Shown: positions 1 to 8,843, counted from the first letter of the stretch. The stretch is 36,418 nucleotides of DNA from Gemmatimonadota bacterium (GCA_003171215.1 PMYN01000078.1:2452-38869); one strand, 5' to 3'. Made by a program: numbers and translations. The notes: generated by a model not told the origin, from the sequence alone.

Positions 1-2
1 AG

Positions 3-3000
3 AACGAGCGCTGCGTCTCGAGCCAGTTCTTCAGCGTCGCCGCGCAGTGCAACGCGTCGTTCCAGCCGCTGTTCGATTTTCAATTCGGCGTCAAGACCGG
101 CGGCACCTTCGCCGACCGCGTGCACGTCAACGTGGACTACAACTCCACGCGTGAGTTCGACGCGTCGAACAACATCTCGCTGTACTACGAAGGGAAGAAG
201 GGCGACTGGCTCCAGCGCGTGGACGTGGGCAACGTCACCTTCGCCGTGCCGGTCTCGCGGTACATCACGACGGGAATCCCGCAGGGCAACTATGGAGTCC
301 AGGCGATCGCGCAGTTCGGCTCGCTCACACTCCGCGCGATCGCCGCACAGCAGAAGGGAAACGTGGTCGCCAACAAGGTGTTCACCGTAGGCGGCGGGTC
401 GCAGACGCAAGCCCAGGTCACGCGCGACATCGACGACTACCAGATCGAGGCGCGGCGGTTCTTCTTCACCGTCGATCCGCGAGCGCTCGGCGGATATCCG
501 AACATCGATATCCTCAACAAGGTGCAGATGGGGTCGCTGGCCGCGTCGCTGCCCGATTCGATCCGTCCCGTTCACATCGTGCTGTACCGGCTGCTGATCG
601 GCGGGCAGCCGCCGAATCCCAACGGGCCGCAGTTCCAGCTCATCGGCGATCCGAACTCGCGCCGCGGACAGGTCTACGAGGTGCTGCGCGAGAATGTCGA
701 CTACATCGTCGATCCGTCGCAGTTGTGGGTGAAGCTCACGCAGCCGCTGAACGTGAACAATGAGCGGCTCGTCGTCGCGTACACCGTCCGCGCGGCCGGC
801 GTCGAGACGACCAACACGCGCACCGGCGGCACGCCCGACATGACCTACGTCGCGTCGCGCCCGCAGTACGCGAACCTCCTCTGGGATCCGCAGGTGCAGC
901 CTGGTGACCCTTCGTCGTTCCGCGAGCTGCGCAATGTGTACCGCGTCGGCGGGTCCGATGTGCAACGCGGATCGGTCGGCATCACCATCGTCACCGGCAC
1001 GACGTTTGACCAGGAGAAGCCGGCCGTCGGTATTTCCGCCACCTTCCTCCAGCTCTTCGGCGTCGCCCAGCCGGGAAATCCGGGGTCGTTCGACACCGAC
1101 AACCGCCTCTGGCCGCGGCCGGGAGATCCGGGGTTCAGCATCGCGCCGATTTCCGGCGCCGGCACCGTTTCATCGGCCACCGGCGCGACCGACCAGTTCC
1201 TCGTGTTTCCGTCGCTGCAGCCGTTCGCGCGCGCGGGACTCGCCCAGCCGGCGGGAAATCCCGCGAACGACGCGATCTACACCACGCCCGGTATCTACCT
1301 GTATTCGCCGCAGCATCCGCAGCCGGTCTTTCGCATTCACCTCAGGTACCAGTCCGACGGCAGCGGCGACGGCACCGGCATCACGCTTGGCGCAAACCAG
1401 CTGCGTCCGCTCTCGGAGCGCCTCACGCTCGACGACGGCACGCTGCTCAAGCGCGACGTCGACTACACCATGGACTACGACCTCGGCCGCGTGACGTTCC
1501 TCCACGCGGACACGCTCTTCGCGCAGCCGCGCAACGTGACCGTGCGCTATGAGGAGAATCCGCTGTTCGTCACGGCGCCGACGTCGATCTTCGGACTCGC
1601 CTCGACGCTGCCGCTCAGGTTCGGCGACATCAACTTCATCGCGCTCGGGCAGTCGCAGAACACCTCGTTCACGAGGCCCCCGCTCGGCTACGAGGCGCAG
1701 TCGTCGCTGATCGCCGGCATCAACGGCAACTTCACGTTCAACGCGGACCAGGTCGCGCGCTGGGTCGACAAGCTCCCCGGCGCGAATCCCAACGCGCCCG
1801 CGCGCCTGCGCACGATCTTCGAGTTCGCGACGAGCCGGCCGCAGATCGGCGGATCGTCGCAGGCATACCTCGAGACGTTCGAGGGAGACGGCGGCATCAC
1901 GGTCCCGCTGTCAGACCCGAACTGGTACCTCTCGAGCCAGCCGGCGCTCGGCAACAGGCTCACGGGGCTGATCGGCGGTGCGACAACGCTGGATCTCAAC
2001 CGAGCGTCATCGATGGCGTGGCAGAACAACGGCTTGAATCCCGCCGGCCAGTCCGTGACGTTCACGATTCAGCAGATCGATCCGCTCACCGACATCGTCG
2101 GCGCCGGCCTGCAGCAGCCGGAACCCGTGCTCTGGATGACGCTGTATCCGCTCGGCATCGGCGGCGCGTACAACGACCAGGCGAAGCGCTACCAGTGGCT
2201 CACCCCGGGCGCACCGGCGGGGCGGCGCTGGCGTTCGATTCGCCAGTCGCTCAATACATCCGGCACCGACCTCTCGCACGCACAGAACATCGAGATGTGG
2301 GCGCTCGTCGACACTTCGCTCGCGCGCCGGCAGCACAATCCGGTGCTGGTGATCGACGTCGGCGACATTTCGGAGAACACCGTCGCGGTGGGACCCACGA
2401 ACCTCGTCGTCACGCAGGGGAGCACGGGGCGCGACTCCACGTACAGCGGCCGCGCGATCTACGGGCGCGACACGCTGCAGTCGGAACGCGATCCGTTCTC
2501 GCGCGCGTTCGACCAGTCGAAGAACGACACCGGCCTTCCGGGCGACGTCATCCCGAATCTCGCGTTCACCTCGCCGGATTCTTCGGGCACGATCAGGAAC
2601 TTCAAGATTTGCTCGAAGGGCAATACACAACTGCGCCAGATCGGCGACACGAAGACGAACTGCACCGTGAACAACGGCCGTCTCGACGAATGGGATCTCG
2701 ACGGCGACAACGTGCTCAACTTCGACGCGGCGCAGCGCGAGCAGGAGCGATTGCTGCGCTTTGCCGTGGACCTGAGCGACCCGAAGAGCTATGTGCGCAT
2801 CGGCGGATGCGCGGCGTCTCCCACCGACTCGCTGGGGCTCGCCGGCGAGCGCAAGTGCTGGGTGCTCGTGCGCATCCCGTTCGGCACGCCGCTCGACACC
2901 ATCAGTGGCGGGCCCAACATTCAGCGCGTCCGCACGGTACGCATGACGATGATCTCGGGACCGGCCGCCGACGACAACGAGTTCACGCAGGTGCCCATCG

Positions 3001-5873
3001 CGCGATTCCGCTTCACCGGCGCGAGCTGGCTGAAGCGCTCGCAGCAGTCGCTGGCGGGCGTGGCGGGCGAGCGCACCTCGATCGGCGTCGTCGCCGCGTC
3101 GACGATCGGCACCGCCGACAAGGACTCCACGAGCGGCCTCGTGTACGACTCGCCGCCGGGCGTGGTCGACCAGTCCGAGCAGAAGCTCAGCGGCCTCGAG
3201 AACCAGCGCATCGTCATCAACGAGCAGTCGATGCGCCTCACGACGACGGCGCTCGCGAGATACGAACGCGCCGAGGCCTATTACCGGTTCCCCGAGGGAG
3301 CGAAGAACTTCATGCAGTACGGCCAGCTGCGCGCGTGGGCTCGCGGCCGCGGAAACGGGTGGGGCCAGAACGGCGACCTGCAGTTCTATGTGAAGATCGG
3401 CCGGGACGACAACAACTTCTATTTCTATCGCAGTCCGGTGAATTCGGGTCAGGGGCAGGCCGCCTGGCTCCCCGAGGTCGTCGTGGACTTCGCACAGCTC
3501 AACGCCCTGCGACTCAAGCTGCAGAACGCGTACCTGCAGAACAGCAAGGACACGCTCTCATGCACGGGAGTGGACTCGGCGCTCATCGCGCGAAGCGTGC
3601 TGCCGGCCGGGCAGATCTCGCGCCGCTTCGCGGCGTGCGGCAACGGCTACATGGTGTATACGGTCGATCCGGGCGTCAGCGCGCCGAACCTCCGCGCCGT
3701 GCAGGAACTCGCGGTCGGCATCATCCGCGTGGACAGCTCCGGACTCGGCGCCACGCGCATCATGCCGGGCGACACGCTCGAGGTATGGGTGGACGACATC
3801 CGGCTCGCGAACAGCGTGAACACGCCGGGGTACGCCGGGCAGGTGGGCGTCGATCTCGAGACCGATCTCGGATCGTTCCACGCGAACCTATCGCATCGCG
3901 ACGCGAACTTCCGGCAGCTCGGCGAGGCGGCATCGAACGTCGCGGATGATGACGTCGAACTCAGCACGACGGTCCGGCTCGAGCGCTTCTTCGGCCGCGG
4001 CTTCGGATACGCGCTACCGGTGACCGTCACACACTCGACCATCGTGAACACGCCGGAGTACTTGACGAACTCCGACATCCTCGCGCACGGCATCGCCGGC
4101 CTTCGCACGCCCAGGGACGAGGCCACGAGCGTGTCGCTCGGCGTTCGGCGTACGACGCCGCTGCAGGAGGGCTGGATCGCGCCCATCGTGAACAACCTCG
4201 CGCTGACCACATCGATCAACACCGCGACTTCGCAGGACGAGTACTCGACGGCGAGTCATTCGCTGTTCACCGCCGGCCTTGGCTACGCGGTGGGAGGAGG
4301 GGCACAGTTGCAGCCGATGCCCGGCTGGTGGAGCCGCGCGTTCGATGGACTTCCCGCGTGGCTGCAGACGTCCGAGTTCGCGCAGGAAATGAAGAACGCG
4401 CAGCTGCACACGGATCCCGCGGTCTTCCGGCTCAGCAGCATGTACGCGAAAAGCGACGACCGTCGGTCGAGTTTCACCAAGCCGGCGGCGTCGCTCACCG
4501 ACACCGCGTCCATCGTCGCATCGCTCGCAAACTATTGGCGCAATGCCACGGCGCTCGAGCTGCGCCCGTTCGACGCGCTGAGCGCGCGCTGGGAGTTTTC
4601 GTCGCTTCTCGACATGCGCCACTATGGCGACAGCACGCCTGCCGGCGTGGCCGCGACGAACGAAAGGAGCAGCTTTCTTGGCCTCGACGCCGGCCTCGAG
4701 CGCCAGCGATCGATCAACACCGCCGTGAACTTCACGCCGCGGCTGAAGGGATGGCTCCGGCCGCGATTCGACTTCTATTCCGGCTACGCGATGCTGCGCG
4801 ACCCGAACACCACGCAGTTGCTGCACGCGGGCGACAGCACCGCCGCGTACCGGCTTCCCGCGCGCCTCAACGCAATGCAGTCGCTGAACACGGGTGCCGC
4901 GCTCGATCTCGTGCGTGTGGCGAGCGCGTGGACCTCGGATTCCGTCTGGCTGCGGAAGCTCAACAACACGTTGCTCCCCGTCGACTTCAACTACTCCCGC
5001 ACGCTCAACTCGGCGTTCGACGGCACGCCGTACTCGCCGGGACTCGGCTACCAGTTCGGGTTCATCGGGACTCGCGGCTACCTCCTCGATCACGGGTTGC
5101 TCGCGAGCAGCGCGGGAAGCAACACGGCCGTGACGCTCACCGCGGGACTCAAGCTTCCGTACGGCATGACGCTCACGGCGCGCACGCAGCGCATGGCCAC
5201 GCGCAATTGGATGAGTGGCACCGACACGAACCAGACCGTGATCGACGGCGAGCAGGTCACGCTGCCGGATCTCTCGTTGCGCGCGACGTACCATCCGAAG
5301 GCCCTCGCGCAGTACATCACCAGCTTCACCGCCAACGCGCGCTTCGTGCTCACGCATCAGCGATCGGCGGCGCCCAGTATTTCCACGCTGCTTCCCGCCG
5401 ACATTCGCACGAGCCGGGTGATGAGCTATCCGGTGGGTGCGAGCATTGTGTGGAACGACATCGGCAGCCTGACCACGGGCTTCAGCGTGGGCTCGTCGTA
5501 CCGCGTGGATTCGGTTCCCGGGAGCGTCACCGACTCGCACTCGCACGACATCAGCGCCGACGCGTCGCGGTCGTTCAAGCTGCCCGCGGCGTGGCAGATG
5601 AAGAGCGCGCTGCGCACGCGGTTCGGATTCCAGCAGACGACGTCGGTGAGCGACGTTTCGAACGGCCTGGCCGCGGGGCTGCGCAGCCGCCTCGCCGACA
5701 ACGGCCGTCAGGCGATTACGTTGAATGCGGACACCGATATCGCCGAGAACCTCACGTTTTCGCTGCAGAGCGCGCGGATCGTCACGTTCGACAACAATTT
5801 GAATCGCAGGTTCACGCAGATCGTCCTGTCGGCGGTCCTGCAGATCGCGTTCTTCGCGGGGGAGATGAGATGA
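3..5873 (+). CDS. sprA: SprA-family outer-membrane protein (T9SS translocon), 5'-truncated by window edge
   Basis: The reading frame is open from the first full codon of the window to TGA at 5871-5873, so the gene starts upstream and about 1,956 residues are visible. The visible N-terminal part carries the SprA pattern: a VNVDYNSTREFD stretch, then ISLYYEG, VDVGNVTFAVPVS, YGVQAIAQFGSLTLRAIAAQQKG. In Bacteroidetes SprA is the giant 36-strand outer-membrane barrel that forms the type IX secretion conduit; homologues occur across the FCB group. The rest is Thr/Ser/Asn-rich beta-strand sequence with no transmembrane helices, as expected for a barrel. The C-terminal part (about 4,000-5,870) has alternating hydrophobic strands. 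The stop overlaps the start of the next gene by 4 bases (ATGA), so the two are translationally coupled. Family call is firm; a working T9SS here is inferred, because no gld/por genes are in view. Confidence 0.85.
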   Translation, partial: NERCVSSQFFSVAAQCNASFQPLFDFQFGVKTGGTFADRVHVNVDYNSTREFDASNNISLYYEGKKGDWLQRVDVGNVTFAVPVSRYITTGIPQGNYGVQAIAQFGSLTLRAIAAQQKGNVVANKVFTVGGGSQTQAQVTRDIDDYQIEARRFFFTVDPRALGGYPNIDILNKVQMGSLAASLPDSIRPVHIVLYRLLIGGQPPNPNGPQFQLIGDPNSRRGQVYEVLRENVDYIVDPSQLWVKLTQPLNVNNERLVVAYTVRAAGVETTNTRTGGTPDMTYVASRPQYANLLWDPQVQPGDPSSFRELRNVYRVGGSDVQRGSVGITIVTGTTFDQEKPAVGISATFLQLFGVAQPGNPGSFDTDNRLWPRPGDPGFSIAPISGAGTVSSATGATDQFLVFPSLQPFARAGLAQPAGNPANDAIYTTPGIYLYSPQHPQPVFRIHLRYQSDGSGDGTGITLGANQLRPLSERLTLDDGTLLKRDVDYTMDYDLGRVTFLHADTLFAQPRNVTVRYEENPLFVTAPTSIFGLASTLPLRFGDINFIALGQSQNTSFTRPPLGYEAQSSLIAGINGNFTFNADQVARWVDKLPGANPNAPARLRTIFEFATSRPQIGGSSQAYLETFEGDGGITVPLSDPNWYLSSQPALGNRLTGLIGGATTLDLNRASSMAWQNNGLNPAGQSVTFTIQQIDPLTDIVGAGLQQPEPVLWMTLYPLGIGGAYNDQAKRYQWLTPGAPAGRRWRSIRQSLNTSGTDLSHAQNIEMWALVDTSLARRQHNPVLVIDVGDISENTVAVGPTNLVVTQGSTGRDSTYSGRAIYGRDTLQSERDPFSRAFDQSKNDTGLPGDVIPNLAFTSPDSSGTIRNFKICSKGNTQLRQIGDTKTNCTVNNGRLDEWDLDGDNVLNFDAAQREQERLLRFAVDLSDPKSYVRIGGCAASPTDSLGLAGERKCWVLVRIPFGTPLDTISGGPNIQRVRTVRMTMISGPAADDNEFTQVPIARFRFTGASWLKRSQQSLAGVAGERTSIGVVAASTIGTADKDSTSGLVYDSPPGVVDQSEQKLSGLENQRIVINEQSMRLTTTALARYERAEAYYRFPEGAKNFMQYGQLRAWARGRGNGWGQNGDLQFYVKIGRDDNNFYFYRSPVNSGQGQAAWLPEVVVDFAQLNALRLKLQNAYLQNSKDTLSCTGVDSALIARSVLPAGQISRRFAACGNGYMVYTVDPGVSAPNLRAVQELAVGIIRVDSSGLGATRIMPGDTLEVWVDDIRLANSVNTPGYAGQVGVDLETDLGSFHANLSHRDANFRQLGEAASNVADDDVELSTTVRLERFFGRGFGYALPVTVTHSTIVNTPEYLTNSDILAHGIAGLRTPRDEATSVSLGVRRTTPLQEGWIAPIVNNLALTTSINTATSQDEYSTASHSLFTAGLGYAVGGGAQLQPMPGWWSRAFDGLPAWLQTSEFAQEMKNAQLHTDPAVFRLSSMYAKSDDRRSSFTKPAASLTDTASIVASLANYWRNATALELRPFDALSARWEFSSLLDMRHYGDSTPAGVAATNERSSFLGLDAGLERQRSINTAVNFTPRLKGWLRPRFDFYSGYAMLRDPNTTQLLHAGDSTAAYRLPARLNAMQSLNTGAALDLVRVASAWTSDSVWLRKLNNTLLPVDFNYSRTLNSAFDGTPYSPGLGYQFGFIGTRGYLLDHGLLASSAGSNTAVTLTAGLKLPYGMTLTARTQRMATRNWMSGTDTNQTVIDGEQVTLPDLSLRATYHPKALAQYITSFTANARFVLTHQRSAAPSISTLLPADIRTSRVMSYPVGASIVWNDIGSLTTGFSVGSSYRVDSVPGSVTDSHSHDISADASRSFKLPAAWQMKSALRTRFGFQQTTSVSDVSNGLAAGLRSRLADNGRQAITLNADTDIAENLTFSLQSARIVTFDNNLNRRFTQIVLSAVLQIAFFAGEMR

Positions 5874-6826
5874 GTGGACTTCGGATGACCGGGCTTCTCG
5901 CGCTGGCCGCGGTGACCGCGTGCGGCGCGACGAGCGACAAGCCGGCCGCGGCGACTCGGGCGTCGAACGAGTTCAACGCCGACTCGGCGATGAGCTACAT
6001 CCGCCAGCAGCTCGCGTTCGGTCCGCGCGTGCCGGGCACCGAGCCCGCTCGGAAGACCGGCGACTGGATCGTCGCGCACCTGCACCGGACGGCCGACACG
6101 GTGCTCGAGCAGCGATGGACGCACACGCTGGCGAATGGGAAGCCGCTGCCGATGCGGAATATCTTCGCGCGCTTCAAGCCGAACGCGAAGGAGCGCATTC
6201 TCTACATCACGCACTGGGATACGCGACCGGTGGCCGACATGGAGTCCGATCCGGTAAGGGCGGGGATGCCGATCCCGGGTGCGAACGACGGCGCGAGCGG
6301 TGTCGCCTTGCTGCTGGCGGTCTCGGACGCGTTGAAGAAGGCGCCGCCGGGTATGGGCGTCGATCTCCTGTTCGTTGACGGCGAGGACTGGGGCACGTTC
6401 ACGCCGGACGTGGACGTGCTGATCGGCGCGAGCTACTTCGCCCAGCACCTGCCGAGCGCGGATTACCGGCCGCTGTTCGGCGTGCTGTGGGACATGATCG
6501 GCGACGCGGATCTCAACATCTATCAGGAAGTGAACTCGGCGCAGGCGGCGCCCGAGGTGGTGCAGAAGGTGTGGGGGCTCGCCAAGGACATGGGATACGA
6601 GAAGTATTTCATTCCGGAGGCGAAGGAGCCGATCACGGACGATCACGTGCCGTTGATCAAGGCCGGGCTGCGCGTGATCGACGTGATCGACATCGACTAC
6701 GGGCCTCGCAACGCATCAGGGGTCGTCACGACGAGCTATCACCACACGCTCGACGACACGATCGACAAGGTCTCGGCGAAGTCGATGAAGATCGTGGGGG
6801 ACGTGGCGGTGGCGTTGTTGCGGTAG
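5870..6826 (+). CDS. M28-family glutaminyl-peptide cyclotransferase-like lipoprotein
   Basis: A 318-residue protein. The ATG at 5870 overlaps the sprA stop and has a strong ribosome site (GGGGGAG, 5858-5864). A lipoprotein signal is visible: hydrophobic residues 8-17 and lipobox V15-T16-A17-C18. The rest is a single M28 zinc-peptidase fold. HWDTRP at 115-120 and GANDGASGVA at 138-147 supply the first metal ligand (D140). DGEDWG at 170-175 supplies E172 and DDHVPL at 257-262 supplies H259. The D/E/H set and the DDHVPL context match animal-type glutaminyl cyclases (QC), which convert N-terminal Gln to pyroglutamate, better than M28 aminopeptidases, which normally bind two zinc ions. Co-translation with sprA suggests a role in maturing exported proteins in the periplasm. 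An aminopeptidase activity cannot be excluded from sequence alone. Confidence 0.85.
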   Translation: MSGLRMTGLLALAAVTACGATSDKPAAATRASNEFNADSAMSYIRQQLAFGPRVPGTEPARKTGDWIVAHLHRTADTVLEQRWTHTLANGKPLPMRNIFARFKPNAKERILYITHWDTRPVADMESDPVRAGMPIPGANDGASGVALLLAVSDALKKAPPGMGVDLLFVDGEDWGTFTPDVDVLIGASYFAQHLPSADYRPLFGVLWDMIGDADLNIYQEVNSAQAAPEVVQKVWGLAKDMGYEKYFIPEAKEPITDDHVPLIKAGLRVIDVIDIDYGPRNASGVVTTSYHHTLDDTIDKVSAKSMKIVGDVAVALLR

Positions 6827-6855
6827 CGCTGCGATGAATTGGTGACGCTTGTCGG

Positions 6856-6872
6856 CGTTCGTGATGCGAACG
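6856..6872. other. small hairpin between the M28 gene and intI
   Basis: CGTTCG (6856-6861) and CGAACG (6867-6872) pair across a 5-base loop and can be extended by one G-U pair. It sits in the 53-base gap before the integrase. There is no U-run, so a Rho-independent terminator is unlikely. It could affect integrase translation. Confidence 0.35.
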
Positions 6873-6895
6873 TCGAACGATGCGAATTGTCGAAC
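6863..6895. repeat. imperfect tandem repeat across the intI start codon
   Basis: GATGCGAACGTCGAAC (6863-6878) is followed directly by GATGCGAATTGTCGAAC (6879-6895). The integrase ATG (6880) lies inside the second copy. No clear ribosome site precedes it, so the exact integrase start is not certain. Confidence 0.5.
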
Positions 6896-7887
6896 CACCC
6901 CATTCGGTTGTGGCTGCGGCCGGTCCGGTCTCGTTGATCGGACAAGTGCGTCGGCGGATGCGAGCGCGGCATCTCAGTCCTCGCACTGAAGAAGCGTATG
7001 TGATGTGGATCAAGCGATTCGTTCGGTTTAGCGGAACGAAACACCCGTCGCTGCTTGGCGAGCCGGAAGTGACCGCGTTCTTGACGCATCTCGCCGTGAC
7101 GGAGCGCGTGGCGGCGTCGACCCAATCGCAGGCGCTCGCGGCGATCTTGTTTCTTTATCGTGATGTGTTGCGAGCTCCCCTGTCGTGGCTGCACTCCATC
7201 GTGCGGAGCAAGCGACCGGCGCGGTTGCCGACGGTCCTGACACGCGATGACGCGCGCGCAGTGATCGCAGTGATGCGCGGCGTTCCAAGGTTGGCAGCGC
7301 TGGTGATGTACGGAGCCGGGCTGCGCTTGATGGAAGCGCTCACGCTGCGCGTGAAGGATCTCGACTTGGATCGGCTCGTGGTGACTGTGCGAAGCGGGAA
7401 GGGAGGGCGCGACCGCGTTTCAGTGTTGCCTCGGAGCGCCGTGATGGCCCTCGGAGTTCATCTCGAGGAAATGCGCGAGCAGCACCGCAATGATCTTCGA
7501 AGCGGTGCCGGGTTTGTCGAGCTGCCCGACGCTCTGGCGCGCAAGATTCCGGCGGCCCGGCGCGCGTGGGAGTGGCAGTGGGTCTTTCCCGCCACGCGTA
7601 CGTACAAGGATTCCAAAACGGGTGAGATGCGGCGACATCATCTTCATGAAACCGTTCTCCAGCGCGCCGTGACCGAGGCCGGCCACCGTGCGCGAATCGC
7701 CAAGCGCGTCACCTGTCATGCGTTCCGTCACTCGTTCGCGACGCACCTCCTCGAGGACGGCTACGACATCCGAACGATTCAGGAACTGATGGGGCATCGT
7801 GACGTCAGCACGACGATGATCTACACGCACGTCCTGAATCGCGGCGGTCGCGTGGTCACCAGTCCCGCCGACAAGTTCGGCTCCTGA
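6880..7887 (+). CDS. intI: integron integrase (tyrosine recombinase, IntI family)
   Basis: 335 residues. The N-terminal SAM-like DNA-binding domain (about 17-105) has the IntI pattern VRRRMRARHLSPRTEEAYV. The catalytic domain carries the full tyrosine-recombinase set: R149 (GAGLRLMEAL), K174 (SGKGGRDR), H280 and R283 (HAFRHSFATHLL), H306 (MGHRD) and Y315 (MIYTHV). The IntI-specific insertion that separates integron integrases from XerC/XerD is present at about 219-237 (KIPAARRAWEWQWVFPA). The enzyme recombines folded single-stranded attC sites with double-stranded attI. No frameshift or missing catalytic residue is seen, so it should be active. Its orientation is unusual: the cassettes lie beyond its 3' end and read the same way, instead of diverging from its 5' end. 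No ribosome site is obvious before ATG 6880, and no recognised LexA box was found. Confidence 0.93.
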   Translation: MRIVEPPHSVVAAAGPVSLIGQVRRRMRARHLSPRTEEAYVMWIKRFVRFSGTKHPSLLGEPEVTAFLTHLAVTERVAASTQSQALAAILFLYRDVLRAPLSWLHSIVRSKRPARLPTVLTRDDARAVIAVMRGVPRLAALVMYGAGLRLMEALTLRVKDLDLDRLVVTVRSGKGGRDRVSVLPRSAVMALGVHLEEMREQHRNDLRSGAGFVELPDALARKIPAARRAWEWQWVFPATRTYKDSKTGEMRRHHLHETVLQRAVTEAGHRARIAKRVTCHAFRHSFATHLLEDGYDIRTIQELMGHRDVSTTMIYTHVLNRGGRVVTSPADKFGS

Positions 7888-8142
7888 CGACTGGCACAAG
7901 AATAGTTGTCACGCTCGGCTTCGATTCTCCGTTGGAGCACCCTCTGCACCTTAATCATCAACACACAGTCTTATGCGACTGCCGCGAGACAAAGCCGTTG
8001 AAGTCGGCGATGGCGCGATTCCGTCGAACCTGAGTTGCTACAGAGAGTCATGCAATTTCGAATTCTCGCCGAACCGAGAAGAAGACGATAGAGTTCGATT
8101 GAGTCGTGTTTCTAGGCTGTATAACAACTCAGCCTAATTCTC
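7888..8142 (+). other. attI-side region of the integron, non-coding
   Basis: About 255 bases with no credible open frame and base composition clearly richer in A/T than the flanking chromosome. It links the integrase stop to the first recombination core site and contains the candidate cassette promoter. Shifts in composition of this kind are usual around integron attI sites. Confidence 0.5.
8099..8125 (+). promoter_or_regulatory. candidate cassette promoter (Pc)
   Basis: TTGAGT (8099-8104) and TATAAC (8120-8125) are separated by 15 bases. The -10 matches the consensus at five of six positions; the spacing is shorter than the ideal 17. It lies about 20 bases before the attI core and points into the first cassette, where an integron Pc is expected. 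Confidence 0.35.
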
Positions 8143-8149
8143 GTTAGGC
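8132..8149 (+). other. attI core recombination site
   Basis: The core GTTAGGC (8143-8149) fits the integron consensus GTTRRRY. GCCTAA (8132-8137) and TTAGGC (8144-8149) form an inverted repeat around a 6-base spacer, similar to the CCTAA...TTAGG arrangement at the end of attI1. The crossover point would lie between G8143 and T8144. Cassette 1 starts immediately after it, which supports attI rather than a chance match. Confidence 0.65.
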
Positions 8150-8173
8150 GGCGGTGGAACCGTAGGAGCGACA

Positions 8174-8659
8174 ATGACTGATACTCTGCGTCGTCAGTGG
8201 GCGCGCGTTCGCTCCGGTGCTCTGGTTATTGCCTGCTCCGACGGGCGGCTGCAAGAGGCCACGGACGCGTTTCTCGCCGACGAACTTGGACTCACAGAAT
8301 ACGACCGCTTGTACATGCCCGGCGGCGGCGGCGCACTGGCCGCCAGCGGCCGTGACTTCCTCCGCGCTCAACAGCTACGCCGCGAGTGTCATTATCTCGT
8401 GGAACTCCACCACGTCGACCGAGTCCTGCTCCTCTTTCACGGACCGAGCACTGATGGGCCGGCGGATGCCACGTGTGCCGACTATCGCCGCAAGCTCTCC
8501 GGTGCCTCAGCAGCTGTCATTCGCGCACGGCAGGTGCGCGACGCCTCGGAGCTCATGGAGCGGCGTGATGAGTGGGCCGGGCCCGCCGCCGTGTCAGCCT
8601 ATTGGTGCGAGGTCGGCCCTACGCTTCGGATCACGTTTCGCGCAATGGAGCCGGGATAA
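8174..8659 (+). CDS. cassette 1 protein, beta-carbonic-anhydrase-like
   Basis: 161 residues, with a ribosome site GGAG (8164-8167) 6 bases before ATG. No signal peptide or membrane segment is seen. The early motif CSDGR (C21, D23, R25) matches the C-x-D-x-R zinc/dyad motif of beta-carbonic anhydrases. A Gly-rich turn (MPGGGGALA, 48-56) sits where the family has its R-x-A-G-G segment. A strand followed by LLLFHG supplies H89. In typical beta-carbonic anhydrases the last ligand follows as H-x2-C; here the next Cys is C101, 12 residues after H89. The protein is therefore a divergent member of the fold, and carbonic anhydrase activity is not assured. It lies between attI and an attC, in the cassette direction, and is an integron cassette gene. 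The specific function is unknown. Confidence 0.6.
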   Translation: MTDTLRRQWARVRSGALVIACSDGRLQEATDAFLADELGLTEYDRLYMPGGGGALAASGRDFLRAQQLRRECHYLVELHHVDRVLLLFHGPSTDGPADATCADYRRKLSGASAAVIRARQVRDASELMERRDEWAGPAAVSAYWCEVGPTLRITFRAMEPG

Positions 8660-8694
8660 GGCGATGGCTAACGAGCGAAAGTGCGCGCGTCGCC

Positions 8695-8807
8695 ACCTAA
8701 CCCGCGCTTGAAGCCGACGCCGCAAACTCTATGCGGATGGCGCCGCCGCGATGCGCGCGCTGGCGCTCTGTTAAAATGCGGCGCAGCTTAAGCGCAATCC
8801 GTTGGGC
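8695..8807 (+). other. attC site of cassette 1
   Basis: R'' is ACCTAAC (8695-8701) and R' is GTTGGGC (8801-8807), both fitting the RYYYAAC/GTTRRRY consensus. The inner boxes pair as GCGCTTgAAGC (L'') with GCTTAAGCGC (L'), leaving one unpaired G. That extrahelical base is the hallmark that sets strand choice by IntI. The total is 113 bases with an imperfectly paired middle. Crossover would be between G8801 and T8802. Confidence 0.85.
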
Positions 8808-8843
8808 GGACCACCGTCTGTTGTGCTACGCGATGGAGAGACC

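Noticed and set aside
2018-3949. 643-residue plus-strand frame overlapping sprA
   Set aside because: Out-of-frame shadow; almost all Arg, Ala, His and Gly with no protein pattern.
4014-5546. 510-residue open frame on the minus strand within sprA
   Set aside because: Arg/Ala/Val-rich composition typical of the antisense of GC-rich coding sequence; the plus frame shows clear family patterns.
6827-6879. LexA box controlling the integrase
   Set aside because: GTTCG...CGAAC here is the reverse order of the GAAC...GTTC operator and no CTGT-N8-ACAG is present.
8802-8843. TTG start for the cassette methyltransferase
   Set aside because: The TTG is part of the attC core GTTGGGC; ATG 8844 has a proper ribosome site and matches family length.
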